Shown here piece by piece: positions 7,049 through 13,069 of a DNA stretch of 13,069 nucleotides (its first letter is position 1; every line of letters starts with the position of its first letter). The notes under the pieces were generated by a model, which was not told the DNA's origin, ran no database searches, and saw only the letters and a list, made by a program, of their open reading frames with translations. The DNA is from an uncultured Clostridia bacterium. Its GTDB lineage: Bacteria > Bacillota > Clostridia > UMGS1810. A program made the position numbers and the translations under genes. Location of the stretch: assembly GCA_937959315.1 (NCBI GenBank), contig CALGRC010000074.1:1-13069 (forward strand). Reading direction: 5' to 3'.

Positions 7049-7717
7049 ATGTTTTGCATTTTTGATTTGGATGGGACGTTGATTGATTCCCTGGGCGATT
7101 TGGCGGCCTCTTGTAATGCAGTGCTGCAAGCGCGCGGCCTGCCAGCGCATCCAGAGGAGGCATACCGGTATTTTGTGGGAGACGGGGTAGCAAAGCTGAT
7201 AGAGCGAATGCTGCCGCCGGAAGAGCGTACCTGGGATATATGCAATGCCTGCCGGCAGGCATTTGACCGGTATTATCAAGGCCATTGCCTGGATAAAACG
7301 AAACCGTATCCGGGTATCGTCCCTTTACTGGACAATCTTTGTGCAGCGGGAGTAAAAACGGCGGTACTGTCAAATAAGCCAAATGCATTTGTCAATCAAA
7401 TTTGCAGGGCGCTTTTCGGAAATTCCCGTTTTGACTTTGTATTTGGACAGCGGGATGGCGTTCCCAATAAACCCGATCCGGCTGGTATTGAACAGCTTAT
7501 GAAGCTTTCTGGGGCAACGCCGCAAGAGACGGTGATGTTAGGGGACTCTGGAATGGATATGGAAGCTGCCAAGCGCGCAGGTGTATATGGAATTGGCATT
7601 GCCTGGGGGTTCCGCAGTGCAGATGAACTGAAGGCAGCAGGCGCTTCAGAAATTGTGCAGTCGCCGGAACTGTTGCAGGTACGCCTGCTGGCAAGGATAA
7701 ATAAAAAGGAGAGTTGA
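7049..7717 (+). CDS. gph: HAD-family phosphatase, phosphoglycolate phosphatase-like
   Basis: A 222-residue haloacid dehalogenase hydrolase. All four HAD motifs are present: nucleophile D6 and acid/base D8 in FDLDGT, Ser108 in VLSNKP, Lys141 in NKPDP, and D166/D170 in LGDSGMD. A helical cap lies between motifs I and II (subclass I, as in Gph/PpaX). Likely substrate is 2-phosphoglycolate or another small phosphomonoester, including pyrophosphate as in PpaX; sequence alone does not separate these. ATG 7049 is preferred to ATG 7025 because homologues begin right before the nucleophile motif and GGGGAAGGGA lies just upstream of it. It is first in a promoter-led pair with recR, one base apart. The symbol marks the family, not a proven substrate. 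Confidence 0.85.
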   Translation: MFCIFDLDGTLIDSLGDLAASCNAVLQARGLPAHPEEAYRYFVGDGVAKLIERMLPPEERTWDICNACRQAFDRYYQGHCLDKTKPYPGIVPLLDNLCAAGVKTAVLSNKPNAFVNQICRALFGNSRFDFVFGQRDGVPNKPDPAGIEQLMKLSGATPQETVMLGDSGMDMEAAKRAGVYGIGIAWGFRSADELKAAGASEIVQSPELLQVRLLARINKKES

Positions 7718-7718
7718 T

Positions 7719-8315
7719 ATGCTTTATACTGCATCATTTCATAAACTGATTGATATATTTCGGAAAATGCCGGGGGTAGGGCATAAATCCGCTGTCCGGT
7801 TGGCATATTATATCCTGTCGTTGTCTGATGAAGAGATAGACGACGTGGTACAGTCTATTTTAGACGCAAAGTCGAAAATTACCTATTGTTCCATATGCCA
7901 GAATATGACGGAAAGCGACCCGTGTGAAATTTGTTCTGACCCGCGGCGCGATCAAAGCACGATTTGCGTGATGGAACAGCCGCGGGATGTTGTGGCGTTG
8001 GAAAAAACACGCGAATATGAAGGGGTGTATCATGTGCTGCATGGTTCCATTTCGCCAATGGATGGGATAGGGCCGGAGGATTTGAGAATTAAGGAATTGC
8101 TGAGCCGTGTCCAAGGCGGGACAGTAAAAGAGGTAATTATGGCCAACAATCCCAGTATTGAAGGGGAGGCTACGGCTATGTACCTCTCAAAACTGCTAAA
8201 GCCTTTTGGCGTCAAGGTAACGCGCATTGCATATGGTATCCCAGTGGGCGGCGATTTGGAATATGCCGATCAGGTAACTTTGGCAAAGGCGCTGGAAGGA
8301 CGCCGGGAAATCTAA
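7719..8315 (+). CDS. recR: Recombination mediator protein RecR
   Basis: A 198-residue protein of normal RecR length. RecR works with RecF and RecO to load RecA on gapped, SSB-coated DNA. Seen: N-terminal helix-hairpin-helix (FRKMPGVGHKSAVRLAYY, about 14-31), four-cysteine zinc finger (C57, C60, C69, C72), the Toprim domain beginning near TICVMEQPRD (about 81-90), and the C-terminal AYGIPVGGDLEYAD signature with Walker-like Gly residues. ATG 7719 follows AAAAAGGAGAG at normal spacing and starts one base after the gph stop, so the two are coupled. Unusually, recR is not preceded here by dnaX and ebfC/yaaK, its common partners in Bacillota. Confidence 0.97.
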   Translation: MLYTASFHKLIDIFRKMPGVGHKSAVRLAYYILSLSDEEIDDVVQSILDAKSKITYCSICQNMTESDPCEICSDPRRDQSTICVMEQPRDVVALEKTREYEGVYHVLHGSISPMDGIGPEDLRIKELLSRVQGGTVKEVIMANNPSIEGEATAMYLSKLLKPFGVKVTRIAYGIPVGGDLEYADQVTLAKALEGRREI

Positions 8316-8382
8316 ACATAAACCGTATTCTTGCCTCATAGACTGTAAAGGATGACAGCTGGAAAGAGAGGTGGAATGTTGT

Positions 8383-9102
8383 GTGGGAAATATTGCCGTC
8401 ATGGAACTAGAAGGTGGGGACGGCCGTTGGTTTTCGGCGGTGAAACGGGTGGAGTGCCAGATATTTGGCGTACCAGCGCTGTGTCTTCGGGTATTGCACG
8501 GCAGTCGGTGCCTTCGTACTGTACCTCGGATTTTGAAAAGGGAGCAGATATCTGCGCTGGCAGTAAGAGGGCCATTCCCGGAAGGGCTTTTGGAACGGCT
8601 GCGTGCCTGCAACTGTACCTTGTATGATGGGAAACGGCTGTTATACCGTCTTTATCCGCGTATTTTGCATGACCTGGCAAAAACGCGGGGGCTCTGTATA
8701 GAACAAGCTGTATTTGCCGTTTATGCCGATACGCTGGACACCGATGTGCGGCAGATGGTATTGGATACGGCGGCGCAAGCGCGGTTTGTCACGTTGATAA
8801 CCCCAGACCCAGATGCGGATGTTTTTTCAGAGCATGTGCTGGAACAGACAGGGCTTGCGCTGGTAAGGGCAGATGGGGGGATACAGGCAGATATTGCTTT
8901 GGTTGCAGGAAAAGAATATCAGCCCGGGACTTTTACCATCAATTTTTCCAGTATGCAAATTCCCGGCGCCATCGGTAACCTGACTTTGGCTATACCGGGG
9001 TTCCCGGCGGTTGGATTGGCAGAGGCAGAGGCTGTTTTTACCGAATATCCGGTTCTATGGAAACAATATGAACGAACTGTAAAAATTATCGCTTTTTGTT
9101 GA
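8383..9102 (+). CDS. Protein of unknown function between recR and greA
   Basis: A 239-residue soluble-looking protein (243 if GTG 8371 is used). I do not recognise the family. GTG 8383 is preferred because GAGAGGTGG (8366-8374) lies 8 bases upstream; ATG 8401 is a third option. Seen: a Cys- and Arg-rich N-terminal half with beta-alpha alternation (for example ALAVRGPFPEGLLERL and CTLYDGKRLLYRL), a middle segment VFAVYADTLDTDVRQMVLD that looks like a strand-loop-helix of a Rossmann-like fold, and a C-terminal part with IQADIALVAGK. No transmembrane helix, signal peptide or classic catalytic motif is evident. It is preceded by a 67-base gap without a clear promoter, and its stop codon lies inside the greA promoter. 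Codon use looks like its neighbours, so it is probably native rather than acquired. Confidence 0.75.
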   Translation: MGNIAVMELEGGDGRWFSAVKRVECQIFGVPALCLRVLHGSRCLRTVPRILKREQISALAVRGPFPEGLLERLRACNCTLYDGKRLLYRLYPRILHDLAKTRGLCIEQAVFAVYADTLDTDVRQMVLDTAAQARFVTLITPDPDADVFSEHVLEQTGLALVRADGGIQADIALVAGKEYQPGTFTINFSSMQIPGAIGNLTLAIPGFPAVGLAEAEAVFTEYPVLWKQYERTVKIIAFC

Positions 9103-9127
9103 CAACTTGTTTGCATTTGTTTATAAT
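9099..9127 (+). promoter_or_regulatory. Perfect consensus sigma-A promoter for greA-lysS
   Basis: TTGACA (9099-9104), a 17-base spacer, then TATAAT (9122-9127): a full match to the vegetative consensus. The -35 box overlaps the TGA stop (9100-9102) of the preceding gene. A second TATAAT (9135-9140) lies just downstream but has no matching -35. Confidence 0.93.
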
Positions 9128-9198
9128 AATAACTTATAATAAGCCCCGCAGTGAAAAACTGGAATATAGGGCGCAGGATGAGGGAGTGTCGCTGGAAT

Positions 9199-9678
9199 AT
9201 GGCAAATACAAAACAAATCGTATTGACACCGGACGGATTGAAGAAACTTGAAGATGAATTGGAATATTTGAAAGTGCAGAAGCGCAAAGAAGTTGCAGAA
9301 AAAATTAAACAGGCGCGGGATTTTGGCGATTTGTCAGAAAATGCAGAATATGATGCGGCAAAAGATGAACAGGCCAAAATGGAACTGCGCATTGTCGAAA
9401 TTGAAAACATGTTAAAAAATGCGCGTGTGGTGGATGAATCAGATGTCGATGTCAACGCCATTGGAATTTGCGCGCGGGTCAAAGTGCTGGATATGGAGTT
9501 TGACGAAGAGGAAGAATATGTCATTGTAGGGTCAACCGAAGCAGATCCGGGCAACAACAAGATTTCTGATGAATCCCCAATTGGTATGGCGCTGATGGGC
9601 CATAAAGTTGGCGATGTGGTGGATATTGAAACGCCGGGGGGGCAGATTCAATATAAGGTATTGGAAATCAACAGATAA
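9199..9678 (+). CDS. greA: Transcript cleavage factor GreA
   Basis: A 159-residue protein of exact GreA length. It enters the RNA polymerase secondary channel and triggers cleavage of backtracked RNA. Seen: the N-terminal antiparallel coiled coil (about 10-75) whose tip carries acidic D41 and D44 in ARDFGDLSENAEYD, and the C-terminal FKBP-like domain with the SPIGMALMGHKVGD signature. ATG 9199 is chosen because GreA proteins begin M-x-x-T/K just before this point. The nearest ribosome site (AGGGAG 9181-9186) is 12 bases away, rather long, so ATG 9178, which would add seven residues, cannot be excluded. It is led by a consensus promoter, and lysS follows after 23 bases, so the two are probably co-transcribed. 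Confidence 0.96.
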   Translation: MANTKQIVLTPDGLKKLEDELEYLKVQKRKEVAEKIKQARDFGDLSENAEYDAAKDEQAKMELRIVEIENMLKNARVVDESDVDVNAIGICARVKVLDMEFDEEEEYVIVGSTEADPGNNKISDESPIGMALMGHKVGDVVDIETPGGQIQYKVLEINR

Positions 9679-9701
9679 AACCAAGTGTTGGAGGGTACAC
9701 A

Positions 9702-11180
9702 ATGGATGGACAGACAGATATAAATGAAATTTTAAAAATACGCCGTGAGAAGCTGAAAGAATTACAGGATGCGGGTATGGACCCATATGCGGTAACAACG
9801 TATGATAGGAAGAATACCTCGCGGGAAATATTGGAGCATTTTGACCGGATGGAAGGAAGCGCTGTATCCATTGCAGGGCGTTTGATGAGCAAACGGGTGA
9901 TGGGCAAAGCTTCTTTTTCCGATGTCTCTGACCGTGAAGGGAAGATTCAGGTATATGTCCGCCGGGATGATGTGGGAGAGGAACCCTATAAGCAATATAA
10001 AAGATATGATATTGGTGATATTGTCGGTGTGAAGGGGACGGTATTCCGTACAGCAAAGGGTGAAATTTCCATCCATGCAACGGAAGTTCAATTGTTGTCT
10101 AAGTCCCTGCAGCCTCTGCCTGAAAAATGGCACGGTTTGACCAATGTGGATCTGCGTTACCGGCAGCGGTATGTGGATTTGATAATCAATCCGGAGGTTA
10201 AACAGACTTTTATTTTGCGCAGCCAGATTATCAAAGCCATTCGGGCATTTTTGGATGCTCGCGGGTATATTGAGGTAGAAACGCCAATTTTAAATACCAT
10301 CCCCGGGGGAGCAGCGGCGCGGCCGTTTATTACCCATCACAATACGTTGGATATTGATATGTATTTACGGATTGCAACTGAACTGCATTTAAAGCGCCTG
10401 ATTGTCGGCGGGCTGGAACGGGTATATGAAATGGGCCGCATTTTCCGTAATGAGGGCATGAGCATTAAGCATAACCCAGAGTTTACCACCATTGAACTAT
10501 ACGAGGCGTATACCGATTACCATGGGATGATGGAGCTGGCAGAGGCAATGATTTCTGGTGTCGCACAGCAGGTACTGGGAACGGCGGTTATAACTTATCA
10601 GGGGGAAGAAATTGACCTGTCGCCCGGCTGGAACCGGATGACGATGATTGATGCGGTAAAAGAATACACAGGTGTGGATTTTAATACCATTGAGACGGAT
10701 GCAGATGCACTGGCTGCTGTCAAGTCAATGGGCATTGAGGTAGAAGGTGAAAAAACGCGCGGTGAGCTGATTAATCTGGCATTTGAAGAAAAAGTAGAAG
10801 AAAATTTGGTGCAGCCCACTTTCATTATGGATTATCCAGTGGAAGTTTCTCCGCTGGCTAAGCGCAAGGCGGACGATCCGCGTTTGACAGAGCGGTTTGA
10901 GATATTTATTACACGCCGCGAAATGGGCAACGCTTTTACGGAACTCAATGACCCCATAGACCAGCGGGAACGTTTTATCAAACAGGTAGAGGCGCGGGAA
11001 AAAGGTGATGAAGAAGCCAATATGATGGACGAGGATTTTTTGAATGCCCTGGAATATGGTATGCCGCCAACAGGCGGGTTGGGCATTGGAATCGACCGGT
11101 TGGTCATGCTTTTGACCGATTCCTATTCTATTCGTGACGTACTGCTTTTCCCCACCATGAAGCCAATTGAACGGGGTTAA
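9702..11180 (+). CDS. lysS: Class II lysyl-tRNA synthetase
   Basis: A 492-residue enzyme of normal length that charges tRNA(Lys) with lysine using ATP. Seen: N-terminal OB-fold anticodon-binding domain (about 50-150, with VSIAGRLMSKR and SFSDVSDREGKIQVYV), then the class II catalytic core with motif 1 (IEVETPILNTIPGGAAARPF), motif 2 (FRNEGMSIKHNPEFTTIELY, R249 in RNEG) and motif 3 (GLGIGIDRL, R466). The start at ATG 9702 follows GGAGGG at good spacing, 23 bases after greA. The gene is complete to the usual C-terminus. No convincing U-tract terminator follows before the mobile-element edge, so its original 3' signal may have been displaced. Confidence 0.98.
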   Translation: MDGQTDINEILKIRREKLKELQDAGMDPYAVTTYDRKNTSREILEHFDRMEGSAVSIAGRLMSKRVMGKASFSDVSDREGKIQVYVRRDDVGEEPYKQYKRYDIGDIVGVKGTVFRTAKGEISIHATEVQLLSKSLQPLPEKWHGLTNVDLRYRQRYVDLIINPEVKQTFILRSQIIKAIRAFLDARGYIEVETPILNTIPGGAAARPFITHHNTLDIDMYLRIATELHLKRLIVGGLERVYEMGRIFRNEGMSIKHNPEFTTIELYEAYTDYHGMMELAEAMISGVAQQVLGTAVITYQGEEIDLSPGWNRMTMIDAVKEYTGVDFNTIETDADALAAVKSMGIEVEGEKTRGELINLAFEEKVEENLVQPTFIMDYPVEVSPLAKRKADDPRLTERFEIFITRREMGNAFTELNDPIDQRERFIKQVEAREKGDEEANMMDEDFLNALEYGMPPTGGLGIGIDRLVMLLTDSYSIRDVLLFPTMKPIERG

Positions 11181-11289
11181 TTTATCATTTGCGTAAAAAA
11201 TAATCTATAAAAAACAAAAAAGAATTGCCATTTTGGGCGGCCCTCATAAAACAGCATAAGATTGTTTTCGAGAAACGGCGTAGCTTCGG
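11181..11289. other. lysS to mobile element junction
   Basis: 109 bases without a gene between lysS and the recombinase stop. The first part is A/T-rich (runs of A at 11205-11221). The second part changes to mixed composition. The element edge and its attachment half-site probably lie here because large serine recombinases usually sit at one end of their element; the exact point cannot be fixed without the other end. GGGCGGCCC near 11235-11243 has only a 3-bp stem and is not a terminator. Confidence 0.5.
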
Positions 11290-11301
11290 CTATGCCGTTT
11301 C
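11272..11301. terminator. Strong hairpin between lysS and recombinase, possible terminator
   Basis: GAAACGGC (11272-11279) pairs with GCCGTTTC (11294-11301), extended by a G-T wobble and TAGC/GCTA around the loop TTCG (11285-11288). On the plus strand this gives a stable cUUCGg tetraloop; on the minus strand the loop is CGAA with one A/C mismatch. The recombinase stop codon (11290-11292) lies within it. Neither side has a good T-tract, so terminator function is uncertain. Confidence 0.45.
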
Positions 11302-12939
11302 ACCGTTTTGCAGGTCATTCAGCAAAGACGCAGGAAGTATTCCCACAAGGTCGTAGGAAATATCAATCTGCTGTTCCCTATATCCCTTTGACTTGTCCGG
11401 CGCGTGGACGTACACTGCCTTTACCATGTCGTTGAGTATAGCGGGCGTTAATTCGTCTAAATCCAGATACTTCCGCACCTTGCCGATAAACCTGTCAATG
11501 TTTTCTGCCTGTTCCTCTTGTTTTGTAATTTCTTCATTCAATCGCAACAGCTTTTCCCGCAGTTCTTCCTGCTCCTGTTCGTAATCGTCAGAGAGCATTT
11601 GAAATCTGCTATCAGATAATTTCCCGTTGGCGTTGTCCTCGTAAATACGCTTGAATAATCGGTCAAGTTCTTCTATCCGTCGTTCCGCTTGTGTAAGTTG
11701 CCGCCGCTTTGCTGCAAGTTCCCTTTTCGCTTCGGCTTTCTGTTTCGCGCCCATAGCTTTTCGGAATTGTTCTTCGTGGTTAGCGACACAGGCAATCGTC
11801 ATTCTCATGTGGGCGAGTACGCCCTGTTCCAACACAACGGCGCGGATAAAATGCGTCGGGCAAACTTCTTTCCCTTTCAGTCTTGAAGTAGAGCAGACAA
11901 AATGGTCTTGCCTTGCTTCAAAGTTCTTGCTTGTGCAGTAATACAGTTTTTCACCGCAATCAGCACAGCGCACGATACCGGAAAACATATTTGTTTTTCC
12001 TGTCCTCGTCGGGCGGCGCTTGTTTTTTCGTAAACCCTGCACCAGTTCCCAAGTGTCAGCGTCAATAATCGCTTCATGGGTATTTTCAAACACTAGCCAT
12101 TTTTCTTCGGGATTGTAGCAAGTCTTTTTACTTTTGTAGGACTGTTTGTAGGTTTTGAAGTTTACCGTATGCCCTTTATACTCCGGACGCTCCAAAATGC
12201 CTGAAACGGTTTTTTGATCCCAACCATAGGGATTATTGGGCAACGGATTTTGTGTTGCTCTGCCTATCTGCTGAAAATGGATAGTCGGCGTTATGACTTT
12301 ATCCTCTTTCAGAATACGGGCAATCTTCGATGGCCCGTATCCGTCCAGACAAAGGGCGAATATCCGTTTGACTGCTTCGGCAGCTTCAGGGTCGATAATC
12401 CACCGCTTCTTATTGTCCGGGTCTTTCCTGTACCCATAGGGCGGGTTTGTGCAGAGGTGTTCCCCCGCTTCTCCTTTGGATTTCATCACCGCGCGTATCT
12501 TCTTGCTTGTATCTTTTGCATACCATTCGTTGATGATGTTCAAAAACGGTGTGAAGTCGCTGTCCTGCTGGTTTGCGCTGTCTATGCCGTTGTTGATAGC
12601 GATAAACCGCACTCCCTTTTCTTTGAACATGACTTCGGTATAAAAACCGACTTTCAGATAATCACGCCCAAAGCGGCTCATGTCCTTTACGATAACTGCA
12701 CTCACATTTCCGGCTTACACCTCCGCAATCATGGCTTGGAAGCCCTCACGCTCAAAAGTTGTTCCGCTTACTCCGTCATCTGTGAAGTGCCGGATAGGGG
12801 AATAGCCGTTTTTATGGGCGTAGCTTTCAAGAAGCTGTTTCTGATTTTTGATACTGTTGCTCTCGCCTATGAGTTCATCATCTCGGCTTAAACGCTCGTA
12901 CAAGGCTGTGAACTTCATAGTCTGTGTTGCTGTCCTCAT
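11290..12939 (-). pseudogene. Large serine recombinase broken by an in-frame TAA
   Basis: Read from ATG 12939 (GTGAGG 8 bases upstream), the frame has 549 positions, matching TndX/TnpX-type large serine recombinases that excise and insert Clostridia mobile elements. Resolvase catalytic domain: YERLSRDD with nucleophile S18, DDGVSGTTF, then KDMSRFGRD with catalytic arginines (R89, R92). The recombinase domain follows (NPPYGYRK), a zinc ribbon (CADCG, about 324, with paired Cys about 20-30 residues later) and a long coiled coil (about 385-470) before a DUF4368-like C-terminus. Codon 75 (12715-12717) is TAA, where relatives usually have Glu; reading resumes in the same frame (A-G-N-V-S-A-V). One base change (GAA to TAA) explains it. 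The fragments are 12715-12939 and about 11290-12705. Neither alone has a full active site, so the gene is probably inactive unless the stop is read through or is a sequence error. Confidence 0.9.
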
Positions 12940-12987
12940 GCTCTGCACCTCACTTTCTGCGGCTTTATTTCCTCTGTCCTTAACAGA

Positions 12988-13068
12988 TTAACCCTTTAAA
13001 ACAGCTCCTTTGTTTCTTGGCCGGCGCGGTACTGGAGCTGTTTCTAGGGCCTCTGGGCCTGTTGCAGT
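12988..13068 (-). CDS. Possible C-terminal end of an element gene (cut by window)
   Basis: A minus-strand frame is open from the window edge to TAA at 12988-12990 and gives about 26 residues rich in Pro, Ala and Arg, ending VPRRPRNKGAVLKG. It lies 48 bases upstream of the recombinase start in the same direction, where mobile elements often have a small DNA-binding or regulatory gene. A second frame is also open here, and the stretch is short, so this is weak evidence. Family not recognised. Confidence 0.3.
   Translation of the reverse strand, partial: TATGPEALETAPVPRRPRNKGAVLKG
12999..13043. repeat. 10-bp inverted repeat upstream of the recombinase
   Basis: AAACAGCTCC (12999-13008) and GGAGCTGTTT (13034-13043) are exact reverse complements with a 25-base, GC-rich centre. 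It could be an mRNA hairpin or a protein-binding site in front of the recombinase; it may equally be chance within a reading frame. Confidence 0.5.
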
Positions 13069-13069
13069 T

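Noticed and set aside
8919..9560. 213-codon minus-strand open frame over greA
   Set aside because: Ser-rich antisense translation of the greA coiled-coil and promoter region; no ribosome site or motif.
11205..11243. A-rich tract and GGGCGGCCC as a lysS terminator
   Set aside because: The stem is only 3 bp and the A-tract is on the wrong side for termination of lysS.
12214..12891. 225-codon plus-strand open frame across the recombinase
   Set aside because: It is fully antisense to a gene with clear recombinase motifs, has a biased, Cys/Phe-rich composition and no good ribosome site.
1..13069. CRISPR array, tRNA or rRNA genes
   Set aside because: No regularly spaced direct repeats, cloverleaf-like segments or ribosomal RNA motifs were seen in the non-coding stretches, all of which are short.

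Overview
The window looks like a chromosomal segment of a mid-GC, low-GC-Gram-positive (Clostridia-type, probably gut) bacterium. This is inferred from Bacillota-style housekeeping genes (tmcAL/YlbM, recR, greA, class II lysS), strong AGGAGG-type ribosome sites, sigma-A-like promoters with extended -10 boxes, an ECF sigma/zinc anti-sigma pair and a large serine recombinase typical of Clostridia mobile elements. No species can be named from the sequence alone.

Layout. (1) 1-3868: a two-gene McrBC-like module. The first gene, cut by the window edge, is a coiled-coil plus AAA+ motor protein. The second is a DUF2357/McrC-like protein with a C-terminal PD-(D/E)xK nuclease core. It is the best defence-system candidate here. 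(2) 3896-5119: an extended -10 promoter and tmcAL, the tRNA(Met) wobble cytidine acetate ligase. (3) 5183-6951: a tightly packed four-gene operon of ECF sigma factor, HxxxCxxC zinc anti-sigma factor, polytopic membrane protein and small LiaI/LiaF-like membrane protein. Its genes overlap by 1-20 bases and it ends in a strong intrinsic terminator. It reads as an autonomous envelope-stress module. (4) 6982-8315: a promoter whose -35 box sits in the preceding terminator's T-tract, then a HAD phosphatase (gph-like) and recR, one base apart. (5) 8383-9102: a gene of unknown function. (6) 9099-11180: a perfect consensus promoter, TTGACA-N17-TATAAT, overlapping the stop codon of the preceding gene, then greA and lysS. 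(7) 11181-13069: the edge of an integrated mobile element. It holds a large serine recombinase on the minus strand, broken by an in-frame TAA between its catalytic serine and the rest of the protein. Beyond it lie a possible partial reading frame and a 10-bp inverted repeat.

How they fit together: a housekeeping core (tRNA modification, repair, transcript cleavage, tRNA charging) carries an envelope-stress regulon in its middle. It is flanked on the left by a defence-like pair and on the right by a mobile element inserted just downstream of lysS. The most interesting points are the McrBC-like pair, whose motor has a non-canonical sensor/NxxD region, the nonsense-split recombinase, and the unassigned gene between recR and greA.
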